In this document: positions 19,619-28,973 of the stretch, one piece after another
Numbering within the stretch: the stretch's first letter is position 1
Layout: each line of letters starts with the position of its first letter
Source of the DNA: UBA6168 sp039819485
GTDB lineage: Bacteria; Bacteroidota; Bacteroidia; Chitinophagales; Saprospiraceae
Assembly: GCA_039819485.1 (NCBI GenBank)
Contig: JBCBRY010000037.1
Span: 6,290-70,289, forward strand
Reading direction: 5' to 3'
Length of the DNA stretch: 64,000 nucleotides
Translations under genes and position numbers: made by a program
Notes under the pieces: generated by a model
The model's database searches: none
Seen by the model: only the letters and a program-made list of their open reading frames with translations
Told to the model about the DNA's origin: nothing

Positions 19619-19633
19619 TTTGGTACACCTATT

Positions 19634-19864
19634 TTAAAGCGCTCGATTATATCCATCACTGTTGTTGGGTTTCTTTGACCGTGCCGCTTTTTCCTTTTTT
19701 CTTTTTTCGATTTTCCACACGATTAACAGAACCAATCCAAATAAGGAAGCCAAAACAAGCAGGACCAACCATAAGCGCCGATTTACAGAAGAGGCATTAG
19801 GCGCTGGTGTAAAACCGGGGTTTCCCATATGTACCACAGGGACAACAACTTGTTCCAAAATCAT
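19634..19864 (-). CDS. small single-span membrane protein
   Basis: 76 residues from ATG 19864, which forms an ATGA overlap with the gene before it (stop 19861-19863). A longer start at 19900 would overlap more and is not needed. One transmembrane span (WLVLLVLASLFGLVLLIVW) is followed by a strongly basic tail (KIEKRKKEKAARSKK), so the C-terminus should be cytoplasmic. Function unknown. Translational coupling ties it to its upstream partner. Confidence 0.55.
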   Translation of the reverse strand: MILEQVVVPVVHMGNPGFTPAPNASSVNRRLWLVLLVLASLFGLVLLIVWKIEKRKKEKAARSKKPNNSDGYNRAL

Positions 19865-20202
19865 GATGGCATTGTTTGAAATGATTGTGACATCAACCAA
19901 AAAATATCGTAAGTATTTTCGATGCGATAGATTTCGTCATTGACGGTTGTACTCTTGCCGATCATGTCCCGAAATGGTTGGGACAACTGTTCAAACTTCT
20001 TCAGTTCAAGTTCTAACTTTTGGATTTTATTGGTCAACTGTTTGCAATTGACACAAGGCCCTTTCTGTCCGCTCATCTCCCTCGTCAGAATGTGCATGAT
20101 ATACATCTCTGCCCCTGTTTCTATAAGCCCTGGTTTCAGCAACGGTGAAATGCGGACATTGATATTCGTCGTCCGCATATTGAGATAATCTGTTTTTGCC
20201 AT
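19861..20202 (-). CDS. small coiled-coil protein with RHH-like N-terminus
   Basis: 113 residues. The N-terminal part (TTNINVRISPLLKPGLIETGAEMYIMHIL) has the strand-helix-helix look of a ribbon-helix-helix protein. A CVNC pair is followed by a coiled coil (TNKIQKLELELKKFEQL). The gene is translationally coupled to the small membrane protein that follows. A TACTTTTG box lies 36 bases upstream. Function unknown; regulation or anchoring of the mobile element is a guess. Confidence 0.5.
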   Translation of the reverse strand: MAKTDYLNMRTTNINVRISPLLKPGLIETGAEMYIMHILTREMSGQKGPCVNCKQLTNKIQKLELELKKFEQLSQPFRDMIGKSTTVNDEIYRIENTYDIFWLMSQSFQTMPS

Positions 20203-20237
20203 TAGTCTATTTGTTTGTATTTAACTTGATTCGAAGG

Positions 20238-20245
20238 CAAAAGTA
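20238..20245 (-). promoter_or_regulatory. putative -7 box (TACTTTTG, minus strand)
   Basis: Exact match to the Bacteroidota -7 consensus TAnnTTTG on the minus strand, about 36 bases before the start at 20202. No clear -33 TTG lies at the usual spacing, so this is a weak call. Confidence 0.4.
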
Positions 20246-20313
20246 TGGGTACCTCAAACCTTAACCTGGCGATTGGCCCGTATCACCATTGCAAAACGGA
20301 CATTACGTGTATT

Positions 20314-20538
20314 TTACTGGTTCCTGGCAGAAGCTTTATGCTGATTATTCTCCGGTTCTGGCTCACCCAAGAGATCGAAAATCACCCTTACCTGTGCAGG
20401 TGTTAGGATTTTTGCAGTGGGCCGGCAGTGTGGCAAAGAGGCTTTGATGGGCAGTAGCCATTTATTGAAAGTCTCCCGGCTGATGCCATACAGCTCCCGC
20501 AATTCTTTCTTTGAATAGACTTTTACTGGTATCGGCAT
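20314..20538 (-). CDS. small helix-turn-helix protein
   Basis: 74 residues. KKELRELYGISRETFNKWLLPI is a MerR/excisionase-type helix-turn-helix, followed by a second helical segment (TPAQVRVIFDLLG). Proteins of this size and kind occur as excisionases or control proteins in Bacteroidota mobile elements. It lies 4 bp after the Rep-like gene in the same direction. Confidence 0.6.
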   Translation of the reverse strand: MPIPVKVYSKKELRELYGISRETFNKWLLPIKASLPHCRPTAKILTPAQVRVIFDLLGEPEPENNQHKASARNQ

Positions 20539-20542
20539 GACA

Positions 20543-21541
20543 TTAATTTTTATTTTTTAATTGAGCGTTTTGACAAAACCAGTCTAAACGGTTGGCATTC
20601 TCTCCTCGATTTATATCATCAATCAATCCTGTTAATCCTTCTAAACGTTGTTGAATGTTCTCAATTATTTCAGAGTCATAAACCCTGGCCTGAGTACTAT
20701 TTAACTGACGGGCAATCACAATCAATTTTTCTCTGGCCTTTAATACAACTTCAGGACGGGGAAAAGACCTTTCCGATCGCATGATCAGATAGTTTTGGGA
20801 TTGAATCATCAAATTACTTGCGTTTTCAGTTATTCGTCGTTGTTGAATTCGTTCCTCATTTATGGCAATCAGCAGTTCTTCCTTTTTCTTTTTTAGATGG
20901 AACCAATGACGAAAATGCTTTTTGACCTCTCCCCTATTTTTATAGAATTTCGCACCTTTTAACGAACTGTCTTTGAATCTGAAAAGAAGCAATCTCAATT
21001 GTTCATTTTTAAAAAAATCATTACCAAGTGGTTCACTCGTAAATTGGTCAAACCATTTGGTGTCCTCGATTATTTTTTCAAAAAAGAAATTAATAAATTT
21101 TCCTTCGGCAGCAACAGCTTGTTTCCCACTTTTCTGTTGTTGATTATTTATGTTAATTTCTTTTTTATTTTCTTCCTTATGATTATAAGTCGCATTTTCC
21201 CGTTGAACAGAAATTCCCATCGTCGGGGATACTGTTGGCCGTAAGCTCTGACATACACTTTTATTGAGGACGTACCGTTTACCTTCAACCCGGTGGGTGG
21301 ATTCATTTCGGATCGTCACAAGTTGCACGTATCCACGCTGAGACAACTCTTGAAGGGCAGACTGAATGGCACTTTTTCCCTCTTTAAAATGCTTCATCAT
21401 TTCATTGATAAAAAATTTCCAACTATTAGGTCTGGAAAGCATATAAGCGAAGATCATTTTGGCTTTACTACTAAGCGTTGAATCCAAGAGAATTTCTTTG
21501 GGTGCTTGAGTATACCCCTTGATTTCCGTCTTTGCTTCCAT
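20543..21541 (-). CDS. replication-initiator-like winged-helix protein of a mobile element
   Basis: 332 residues. The N-terminus (YTQAPKEILLDSTLSSKAKMIFAYML, WKFFINEMMKHFKEGKSAIQSALQEL, GYVQLVTI) is the winged helix seen in phage and plasmid replisome-organiser proteins. A low-complexity Asn/Gln/Lys stretch near residue 125-140 is followed by a helical C-terminal domain. I infer a role in replication of an integrated or formerly plasmid-like element. It lies 2 bp after the broken HTH gene and 4 bp before the small HTH gene, so the three were one operon. Confidence 0.6.
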   Translation of the reverse strand: MEAKTEIKGYTQAPKEILLDSTLSSKAKMIFAYMLSRPNSWKFFINEMMKHFKEGKSAIQSALQELSQRGYVQLVTIRNESTHRVEGKRYVLNKSVCQSLRPTVSPTMGISVQRENATYNHKEENKKEININNQQQKSGKQAVAAEGKFINFFFEKIIEDTKWFDQFTSEPLGNDFFKNEQLRLLLFRFKDSSLKGAKFYKNRGEVKKHFRHWFHLKKKKEELLIAINEERIQQRRITENASNLMIQSQNYLIMRSERSFPRPEVVLKAREKLIVIARQLNSTQARVYDSEIIENIQQRLEGLTGLIDDINRGENANRLDWFCQNAQLKNKN

Positions 21542-21543
21542 TA

Positions 21544-21828
21544 TTATTTTTTTGAATTCTTCAAATATTGCTCTGCCAGTTCATCCAAATCTTTAGTTGT
21601 CTTTCTCCTACCTTCCTCGATGATCTGGATCAATTGAGATTTCCGGAAAAATAGTTTGCGGCTATTTTTCATTTTAAAGTGGGGGATCTCGCCCTTAGAA
21701 GTTTTGGCATATCCAGTTGAATGGGCAATCCCGAGGAATTTACACATTGCATCGAAATCAAGGAGCCCCTCTTCATCTTTTGTGACTTAAATTTTGATAT
21801 TGTCTGGCAATTTAGAAATATCCCACAT
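21544..21828 (-). pseudogene. HTH (excisionase-type) gene interrupted by an in-frame TAA
   Basis: The ATG at 21828 follows an AAAGGA ribosome site and encodes MWDISKLPDNIKI. Then comes TAA at 21789-21787. The same frame continues VTKDEEGLLDFDAMCKFLG, a complete HTH_17-type motif (CKFLGIAHSTGYAKTSKGEIPHFK, KLFFRKSQL), to the stop at 21544. Without the stop codon the product is 94 residues. Restart at the ATG at 21747 would delete the first helix of the domain. A nonsense mutation, a sequencing error or a recoded stop are the options. The first is simplest. Confidence 0.65.
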
Positions 21829-22145
21829 CGTCCTTTTACATTTAGTTATAGTTGGTTGCATTTGACGATGCGAAAATGTACGGCTCAGGTATCCCTTCAA
21901 AAAATCATGTGTATCATGTGCATTTTTCATGTGCTTTATGTGGGAATAAAGGCAATTCCATGTGCATCATGTGGAATTCAGAAAGCTCTCATGAAGTCTC
22001 TGGTTGACATTCAGGTACCTATAGGTGAGCAATGTGTCAGTTACCCAATACCATTTTTGGTGAAGTATCTCAACCAGCTTTTTACCCAAATCAAATTTTC
22101 CAAATTTCCGTACCTTCACCCAAATTATTAACATCCCCATTCAAG
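21829..22145. other. divergent intergenic region between the HTH gene and hsdR
   Basis: 317 bp with the CATGTG cluster in its middle. An open frame from 22032 joins hsdR but is not conserved-looking, so it is treated as non-coding. The promoter of the R-M operon should lie here. I found no exact TAnnTTTG box. Confidence 0.4.
21906..21973. repeat. cluster of five CATGTG hexamers
   Basis: CATGTG (CACATG on the other strand) occurs at 21906, 21915, 21928, 21959 and 21968, with a TATGTG variant between copies three and four, all within 68 bp. The spacings are 9, 13, 31 and 9. Short clustered direct repeats beside a Rep-like gene could be iterons of an old replication origin, or binding sites controlling hsdR. 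Confidence 0.4.
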
Positions 22146-24932
22146 ATGCTGACCCCCGAACAAAAAGCAAGAAAAGAGATCGACAAGCAGCTCAAGGCGG
22201 CGGGCTGGATCATTCAGGACATAAAACGCTTCAATCCAACACAAGGACTGGGAATTGCTGTTACGGAGTATCAGACGGATACCGGCCCGGCTGATTATGC
22301 CCTGTTCGTTAATGGAAAAGCGATAGGTGTCATCGAAGCCAAAAAAGAAGAGGAAGGAGAAAGAATAACGGTCCACGAAATACAAACGGAACGGTATGCT
22401 CACAGCCAACTCAAATGGGTCAAGAACAACGAACCGCTACCCTTCCTGTATGAAAGCACTGGCACAATAACTCAATTCACCGACATCCGAGATCCGAAAC
22501 CCCGTTCCCGTCGGATTTTCTCTTTTCACCGACCTGAGCAACTGCAATCATGGTTCAAGCAGGAAAACACACTTCGATCAAGGTTGCAACAATTTCCAAA
22601 GTTGAATGAGGACGGGCTTAGGAAGTGTCAAATCAAAGCAATCAAGAACCTCGAAGTTTCATTCGGTGAAAATCGGCCAAGGGCTTTGATCCAGATGGCG
22701 ACCGGTGCAGGCAAAACCTTTACTGCCATTACTGCTGTTTATAGGTTGCTGAAATTTGCGGATGCCAAACGTATTCTCTTTTTGGTGGATACTAAGAATC
22801 TGGGCAAGCAGACGGAGCAGGAATTCATGGCCTTCAGTCCAAACGACGATCCCAATAAATTTATCCAGCTGTACAATGTTCAGCGGTTGAACTCCTCTTT
22901 TATATCGCCTGACAGCCAGGTTTGTATTAGTACCATTCAGCGGATGTATTCCATTTTGAAAGGAAAGGATTTGGACGATTCGGCGGAGGAGACCAATCCG
23001 AATGAACTGAAAATAACAGGTCAGCCAAGGGAAGTGGAATACAATGATAAAATCCCGCCCGGATTTTTTGATTTCATCATCATCGACGAATGCCACCGCT
23101 CCATCTACAACCTCTGGCGGCAGGTGCTGGACTATTTCGATGCTTTTCAGATTGGCCTGACGGCTACCCCAGATAAGCGAACCTTTGGCTATTTTGAGGG
23201 GAATGTGGTCAGCGAATACACCCACGAAGAGGCCGTGACTGACGGCGTAAACGTAGGGTATGAAATCTATTCCATTGAAACCAAAATTACCAAACAGGGG
23301 GCTATCGTTGAAGCAGGTGAATATGTGGACAAACGCCACCGCATGACCCGCAAAAAAAGATGGAACCAATTGGATGAAGACGTCGCTTATGCTGGAAAAG
23401 ACCTCGACCGGGACGTGGTAAACCCCAGCCAAATCCGGCAGGTGGTCCGTACCTTTCGGGAAAAACTGAAATCAGAGTTGTTTCCCAAAAGAAAGGAAGT
23501 CCCCAAAACGCTCATCTTCGCCAAATCGGATAGCCATGCCGACGACATCATCAAGATCGTCCGCAAGGAATTTGGGGAAGGCAACCGGTTTTGCCGCAAA
23601 ATCACCTACCTGCCTGAAAAAACGGAAGAAGGGGAACAACCCGACAAGGACTCACCCGACAGAAAGCTCAATGATTTCAGAACCGACTTCTATCCCCGCA
23701 TTGCCGTTACGGTAGATATGATTGCCACAGGCACGGACGTGAAGCCGATCGAATGCCTCCTCTTTATGCGGGACGTAAAATCAAAGAACTACTTCGTGCA
23801 GATGAAAGGACGGGGCACCCGCACGTACAAAAAGGACGATCTCCAAAAAGTGACCCCTTCCGCCACTACCAATAAGACCCATTTCGTCATCGTGGATGCA
23901 GTGGGCGTAACCAAATCTGTCAAAACGGACGACCGCCCACTGGAACGAAAAAAGAGCGTATCCCTAAAAGACCTGATGATGAGTGTAGTCATGGGGCCCG
24001 ATGATGAAGACACCTTGACTTCCCTGGCCAGCCGCCTGACGAGAATGGAAAAGCAGATCGACGAAAAAGAAAAAGAACGTTTTGTGAATCTGACGGAAGG
24101 CAAGACCATTAACGCCGTTGCCAAGGAACTTTTGAATGCCTTCGATACCGACAAATTGACAAATAGAGCCAGGGAGCATTTCTCTTTGCCCAACGGTCAA
24201 ATGCCGACCGACCACGAAATCCAGCAAGTCCAGGCACTGGCCATCGAAGCAGCCACCCTGGTGTTCAGTGATGCCGATGTCAGGGACTTCATTGAAAATA
24301 CCCGCAAAAAATACGAGCAGGTCATCGACGACATTAACCAGGACGAAGTGACCTTTGCCGGATGGGACAAACAGGCCGCCGAAAAGGCCGAAGGCATTGT
24401 GCAGGATTTCCGGCAGTTTATCGAAGACAACCGGGACGAAATCACCGCCATTAAAATATTTTACCAGCAGCCCTACCAACAGCGTACTTTTACCTTCCGA
24501 ATGATCAAAGAGGTACTGGAAAAACTGCAAGCCAGCAAGCCCCACCTCGCCCCTTTGCGGGTGTGGCAGGCTTACGAGCAACTGGGCAAGGTGAAGACCA
24601 AAAGCCCCGAAAAGGAATTGGTAGCACTCGTGTCCCTCCTCCGCCATGTGACTGGCATAGATGAAGCGCTGACACCTTACGACGGCACAGTGGACAGGAA
24701 CTTCCAGAACTGGGTATTCCGCAAACAGGCCGGGGCACTGAAATTCAATGAGGAACAAATGGACTGGCTGCGGATGATCAAAAACCACATCGCCGCTTCT
24801 TTCCACATCGAGCGGGAGGATTTTGATTACAGCCCTTTTGATGCGGAAGGTGGTATTGGGAAAATGTACCAATTGTTCGGCGGGGACATGGATACGATTA
24901 TTGATGAATTAAATGTAGAATTAGCGGCTTGA
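22146..24932 (+). CDS. hsdR: type I restriction enzyme, R (motor/nuclease) subunit
   Basis: 928 residues from ATG 22146 (MLTPEQKARKEID, the usual HsdR start). The nuclease domain has D50 (GPADY), E64 and K66 (GVIEAKKE). The superfamily 2 helicase has Walker A ATGAGKT at 185-191 and DECHRS near 315, with the TGTDVKP and MKGRGTR motifs of the second RecA domain near residues 525-560. An EcoEI-type C-terminal domain follows. HsdR pumps DNA and cuts at a distance when the HsdS/HsdM complex meets unmodified sites. All visible catalytic residues are intact. Its stop is 2 bp before hsdS. Confidence 0.95.
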   Translation: MLTPEQKARKEIDKQLKAAGWIIQDIKRFNPTQGLGIAVTEYQTDTGPADYALFVNGKAIGVIEAKKEEEGERITVHEIQTERYAHSQLKWVKNNEPLPFLYESTGTITQFTDIRDPKPRSRRIFSFHRPEQLQSWFKQENTLRSRLQQFPKLNEDGLRKCQIKAIKNLEVSFGENRPRALIQMATGAGKTFTAITAVYRLLKFADAKRILFLVDTKNLGKQTEQEFMAFSPNDDPNKFIQLYNVQRLNSSFISPDSQVCISTIQRMYSILKGKDLDDSAEETNPNELKITGQPREVEYNDKIPPGFFDFIIIDECHRSIYNLWRQVLDYFDAFQIGLTATPDKRTFGYFEGNVVSEYTHEEAVTDGVNVGYEIYSIETKITKQGAIVEAGEYVDKRHRMTRKKRWNQLDEDVAYAGKDLDRDVVNPSQIRQVVRTFREKLKSELFPKRKEVPKTLIFAKSDSHADDIIKIVRKEFGEGNRFCRKITYLPEKTEEGEQPDKDSPDRKLNDFRTDFYPRIAVTVDMIATGTDVKPIECLLFMRDVKSKNYFVQMKGRGTRTYKKDDLQKVTPSATTNKTHFVIVDAVGVTKSVKTDDRPLERKKSVSLKDLMMSVVMGPDDEDTLTSLASRLTRMEKQIDEKEKERFVNLTEGKTINAVAKELLNAFDTDKLTNRAREHFSLPNGQMPTDHEIQQVQALAIEAATLVFSDADVRDFIENTRKKYEQVIDDINQDEVTFAGWDKQAAEKAEGIVQDFRQFIEDNRDEITAIKIFYQQPYQQRTFTFRMIKEVLEKLQASKPHLAPLRVWQAYEQLGKVKTKSPEKELVALVSLLRHVTGIDEALTPYDGTVDRNFQNWVFRKQAGALKFNEEQMDWLRMIKNHIAASFHIEREDFDYSPFDAEGGIGKMYQLFGGDMDTIIDELNVELAA

Positions 24933-24934
24933 TT

Positions 24935-26539
24935 ATGAGCGAACACAATGGAAATAATGGATTGCCAAAAGGATGGGTAAGAATTCCTTTGAAAGAAATT
25001 TGTGAAAAAATTGCGGGGGATGGTACTCCTTCAACTAAAATCAAAGATTATTGGACTGGAAAAATCCCTTGGATTACAAGTGCGGATATTCATGGAATAA
25101 AAAATATAAGATCAAGAAAAAAAATAAATCAAAAAGCAATTGATAATTCAACAACCACATTAGTTCCAAAAGGAACTATAATAGTTGTAACAAGGGTAGG
25201 TTTAGGCAAAATTGGGATAACTGATGAACCCTTGTGTTTTAGCCAAGACAGCCAAGGATTAATTTTTCATAAATATATTGTTGATAAAAAGTATGCTCTA
25301 TTTTTTTTATCAGATGCGGTTCAAATTTTTAAGTATAAAAATCGAGGCACTACAATAAAAGGGGTTACCAAAAAACAATTAGCAGAATTACCTTTTAATT
25401 TACCTCCCCTCCCCGAACAACACCGCATCGTCGCCAAAATAGAAGAACTCTTCACCCAACTGGACAAGGGCATCGAGCAATTAAAAGCCGTTCAACAACA
25501 ACTCAAAACCTATCGGCGAGTCGTGCTGAAACATGCCTTTGAAGGGAAGTTGACGGCGGACTGGCGGCAGGCACAAAAGGATGTTTTGCCAGTTTCAAAT
25601 ACAGTAAAAGAACTTCAAAGACAAAGAGAAGAGAATTATGAAATAAAATTAGCAACTTGGAAAAAAGATGTTCAAGAATGGAAGAAGAAAGGTCAGACAG
25701 TAATTTCAAAACCTTCAAAACCAAAAAAACCATTTAACTTAGATACAAAAATAAAACCTATCGAAGAGTTAGTTGATTCTAATTTAATTCCAAATTCTTG
25801 GTCTATATCACCACTTGTTTTTGCATCAGGAAACGAGCCAAATGCAATTGTCGATGGCCCATTCGGTTCTTCTATAAATGTAAAAGAAGATTACAAAGAT
25901 ACAGGTGTACCTGTAGTCAGAATGATAAATATCCGTCCTTTTAATTATCGAAGTGAAAATTTAAGGTTTATTCGGAACGACAAATTTCAAACTTTAAGAA
26001 GGCATAATATTTTACCCGGTGATATATTGATAGCAAAAGTGGGTGCAACAATTGGCGATTGTTGTATTTATCCTCAAAACCAACCAGAAGCAATGCTTTC
26101 TACTACAGGTAGTTGTAGGATTAGAGTTGACCCTCATTTATTAAACTCTAAATATCTTGAATATTATATTTTTTACCATAGGAACACATTGAAAAATATT
26201 GCCTCACAAACAGCACAGCCTTTTCTTAATATGAAGGTTGTTAAATCTTTCCCAATAGCTATAGCTCCAATTTCAGAACAAACGCAAATCGTCCAAGCCA
26301 TCGAAACCCGCCTCTTCGAATGCGACTATCTGGAAAAAACCATCGCTGCTGCCCTGCAAAAATCGGAAGCTTTGCGGCAGAGTATTTTGAAAAGGGCGTT
26401 TGAGGGGAAGTTGGTGGCGCAAGATGCAAATGATGAACCTGCTGCTGTATTATTGGAACGTATAAAAAAGAAAAACAATGAAGAGAAAACCCAACAAAAG
26501 AAAAAGGCCCGGCAGGCGCAGGCGGCCCAAAGACGTTGA
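24935..26539 (+). CDS. hsdS: type I restriction enzyme, S (specificity) subunit
   Basis: 534 residues from ATG 24935, two bases after the hsdR stop. Two target-recognition domains (about 10-155 and 280-450) alternate with two conserved helical spacers (EQHRIVAKIEELFTQLDKGIEQLK and SEQTQIVQAIETRLFECDYLEK), both followed by the same LKxAFEGKL motif. The recognition domains are notably AT-rich, while the spacers are GC-richer, as expected if recognition domains are exchanged between strains. The Lys/Gln-rich tail overlaps the next gene by 62 bp. Confidence 0.95.
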   Translation: MSEHNGNNGLPKGWVRIPLKEICEKIAGDGTPSTKIKDYWTGKIPWITSADIHGIKNIRSRKKINQKAIDNSTTTLVPKGTIIVVTRVGLGKIGITDEPLCFSQDSQGLIFHKYIVDKKYALFFLSDAVQIFKYKNRGTTIKGVTKKQLAELPFNLPPLPEQHRIVAKIEELFTQLDKGIEQLKAVQQQLKTYRRVVLKHAFEGKLTADWRQAQKDVLPVSNTVKELQRQREENYEIKLATWKKDVQEWKKKGQTVISKPSKPKKPFNLDTKIKPIEELVDSNLIPNSWSISPLVFASGNEPNAIVDGPFGSSINVKEDYKDTGVPVVRMINIRPFNYRSENLRFIRNDKFQTLRRHNILPGDILIAKVGATIGDCCIYPQNQPEAMLSTTGSCRIRVDPHLLNSKYLEYYIFYHRNTLKNIASQTAQPFLNMKVVKSFPIAIAPISEQTQIVQAIETRLFECDYLEKTIAAALQKSEALRQSILKRAFEGKLVAQDANDEPAAVLLERIKKKNNEEKTQQKKKARQAQAAQRR

Positions 26540-27164
26540 AGAACTTCATCTGTTCAGCATCGAAATCACGGACGACGATGACTTTAACCCACATGGTTTT
26601 GAGATTACGGACGAAATCGCCGATGCCGTCAACAAATACCGGGAGGTCTGCAACGACAACCCGAAACAGGCAGTCAAAGAACTGCCCGATGTCATCAAGC
26701 AGTTGCCACAGGTGCCGCAGTTGCGAAACCACTTGTTCGTAGCCCTGAAGCGCCTGGGGCGGTATGAGGAAGCCTACGTGGTAAACGACAACGCCATGCG
26801 GGATTTTCCGGATTACATTTACGCTACGATGAACAAGGCCATCCAGCACTGGGAAAAAGACGAACTGGACGAAGTGGAAAAAGTACTCGGCGGCATGCCG
26901 CTTACCATCAACCGCAGTTTTCCCAAAAGGAAAGTTTTCCACGTTTCCGAGGTGTTTGCCTACGAAAGTTTCATGGTCCGCTTTTGGCTGTCCAAAGACA
27001 GCCTGGAAGGCGCCGAGTCCCATTTCCATCTTTTAAAAGAATTGGCCCCCAACCATCCGATGCTACCTGAACTGAAAAGGCAGATTGAAATGCATTCTTT
27101 GAAAGGTATGTTTAGTGGATTAACGAAATTGATGAATCGCCCAAGAGGGAGGGGTAAGAAGTGA
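26478..27164 (+). CDS. TPR-like accessory protein inside the R-M operon
   Basis: 228 residues. The ATG lies 62 bp inside the hsdS end, in another frame. A very basic N-terminus (KRKPNKRKRPGRRRRPK) is followed by TPR-type helices (NHLFVALKRLGRYEEAYVVNDNAMRDFPDYI, SLEGAESHFHLLKELAPNHP) and a short basic end. No enzyme motif. Translational overlap ties it to HsdS. It may assist assembly or control of the restriction complex, or bind nucleic acid. Both are inference. Confidence 0.65.
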   Translation: MKRKPNKRKRPGRRRRPKDVEELHLFSIEITDDDDFNPHGFEITDEIADAVNKYREVCNDNPKQAVKELPDVIKQLPQVPQLRNHLFVALKRLGRYEEAYVVNDNAMRDFPDYIYATMNKAIQHWEKDELDEVEKVLGGMPLTINRSFPKRKVFHVSEVFAYESFMVRFWLSKDSLEGAESHFHLLKELAPNHPMLPELKRQIEMHSLKGMFSGLTKLMNRPRGRGKK

Positions 27165-27196
27165 AGTTATTTTTTTTAATGGCCGATTACGGGGAA

Positions 27197-27229
27197 AGCG
27201 GTGTTACCGCTGGCAGCGGTAACACCGCT
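27197..27229. repeat. perfect 15-bp palindrome, AGCGGTGTTACCGCT family
   Basis: AGCGGTGTTACCGCT, GGC, AGCGGTAACACCGCT: perfect 15-bp arms with a 3-nt loop. Each arm is itself nearly symmetric. It lies in the 168-bp gap between the TPR gene and the nuclease gene. The start (AAAGCGGTGTTACCG, from 27195) is repeated exactly at 45893-45907, so this is a dispersed element and not only a local terminator. Confidence 0.8.
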
Positions 27230-27332
27230 AACATTTTGGAACAAAGCCTATTTTTTCAAAGAGAAATAAGCAATAAAAAAAGTATAATAAAACCATCAAT
27301 TTAAATGACGTTAAAATTAAAAGCACATAATT

Positions 27333-28961
27333 ATGTCTATTACAAAAATTGCCAACGAATTAAATCATTTATTTAAAGAACACTCGTTCTCGAATTTCCC
27401 TGCGACCAGAAAAAGGGTACGCAACCTTAGCCGGATCAGGAACATCATATTTTCTGATCAAACCATTAAAGAGGGTGACAATTATGCTTTTCATCATGGG
27501 GGAAGGAAAGAACTACAGTTCAATATTGAAGAAGAAAGTTACTATGAAACCATTTTTAGATTTGGGCTTGGTATTTCATTACAGAAAAGTACGACGGTAA
27601 CTGACCCAATGGAAACTTTGATCCCTGTTGTTGATTCATTTAATAAGTTTTTCAGAAATAACAGCAATTTGTTTTCAGGACATGAAATGTGGCATTACAA
27701 GAAACCAAGCGATAAATACATAAGGAGTAAAAATTATCCAGTTCAAGAAATTACAAACCCTGAATTACAGGACTTTTATTTTATTGGAAAGTATTTTGAC
27801 AAGGACATGAACGAATTGGATAAAAATGATTTAAAAGAAATACTTGATACTTTTTATAAAATGCTTCCAATTTATGAGGCAGTTATGTCTCAGGCTATAC
27901 AACAGGAAGTAGTAGTAGAAGAACGGGTGGCCCGTATTTGCTGGAATACAAATGGATGGATTAAGCCTTCAGGCAGAATCGGAAAATCGAAGTACAAAAA
28001 ATCCCATGAATACCGATATGGATTCGGCCATGAAGAATGGCTGTTTGATTTTGATAAAAATATTGATGGTTTTCACTATGCCTTTTTACAGCCAATACAT
28101 CGGGATTGGGCCGCATATGTAGGTAAAACCATGAACATTAAATTATATACAGTTGATGGAAAAACAAAAAAGAAATATTGGGTTGGATCATTAAAAAGCG
28201 TTGAGGTAATAAATTATGATAAAACTCAGGAAATAATAAAGGAATACAAAAAGAAAGGCTGGATAGACGAGATGAAAGAAGATTTGGAAAACCTTAGTAT
28301 GAAAAAAGAAGACTTTGGTGCTTATACTGATTATTTATTCAATATCCGTTTTATAATCAGCGAAAATAAAAATATGCCTTCGGAATTGATTGAAATTGAA
28401 AATGCGGATGAAGTTATTAAAGGTCACCGCTATAATTTATTGCATGCAGAAAATATTGACCAAAAAGCATTGGAAGAAAAACCGATTGACTTTGCCATTG
28501 ATTTTAACTCTGGAAACGACGGCTCGAACAAATTGGCTACGCATGCGAAAAAAGAATTTACTCAAAGGGAAATCGAATTGCCATTGACTCACAATGAATT
28601 GAGTGATAAGTTTCTTGCCTATATGCAAAAACAACACGGCAAAAAAAATGTAAAAAGGGAATGTTCAGTCGGCAATAAAAAAGTAGATATAGTCTGGCAA
28701 AAAGACGATGGCTATATTTATTATGAACTAAAAACCTACAATAGCTTATTGACGAGCCTTCGAGTAGCCATTGGACAAATGTTTGAATACAATTTCTACC
28801 CCGAAAAGAGCGAAGCGAAAGAACTCTATTTAGTTTCTAACTTAGCGCCTCCCGATGAAAATTTCAGGAAATATATCAAACACCTGAATAAATTTTTGAA
28901 CATTAAAATTGGATACATTTACTTCTGTTTGAATACAGAAAGGATTATTGAAAAAATATAA
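27333..28961 (+). CDS. putative PD-(D/E)XK nuclease accessory to the type I R-M system
   Basis: 542 residues. The C-terminal ~100 residues hold VDIVW, then YYELKTY about 14 residues later, then LRVAIGQMFEYNFYP: the D...ExK pattern of PD-(D/E)XK endonucleases, near residues 450-485. The N-terminal 420 residues (YAFHHGGRKELQFNIEEE, FRFGLGISLQKS, WNTNGWIKPSG) do not match anything I recognise and may be a DNA- or ligand-recognition part. It is low in GC compared with hsdR and hsdM. It lies 12 bp before hsdM in the same direction, so it is probably co-transcribed with it. Confidence 0.65.
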   Translation: MSITKIANELNHLFKEHSFSNFPATRKRVRNLSRIRNIIFSDQTIKEGDNYAFHHGGRKELQFNIEEESYYETIFRFGLGISLQKSTTVTDPMETLIPVVDSFNKFFRNNSNLFSGHEMWHYKKPSDKYIRSKNYPVQEITNPELQDFYFIGKYFDKDMNELDKNDLKEILDTFYKMLPIYEAVMSQAIQQEVVVEERVARICWNTNGWIKPSGRIGKSKYKKSHEYRYGFGHEEWLFDFDKNIDGFHYAFLQPIHRDWAAYVGKTMNIKLYTVDGKTKKKYWVGSLKSVEVINYDKTQEIIKEYKKKGWIDEMKEDLENLSMKKEDFGAYTDYLFNIRFIISENKNMPSELIEIENADEVIKGHRYNLLHAENIDQKALEEKPIDFAIDFNSGNDGSNKLATHAKKEFTQREIELPLTHNELSDKFLAYMQKQHGKKNVKRECSVGNKKVDIVWQKDDGYIYYELKTYNSLLTSLRVAIGQMFEYNFYPEKSEAKELYLVSNLAPPDENFRKYIKHLNKFLNIKIGYIYFCLNTERIIEKI

Positions 28962-28973
28962 AATAATTAATCA

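Noticed and set aside
22032..22145. N-terminal extension of hsdR
   Set aside because: Residues encoded there have no HsdR character, whereas MLTPEQKARKEID at 22146 is a usual start.
22659..24872. Long minus-strand open frames inside hsdR
   Set aside because: They lie opposite a complete, motif-rich hsdR and show no domain or start signals; they arise from codon bias on the other strand.
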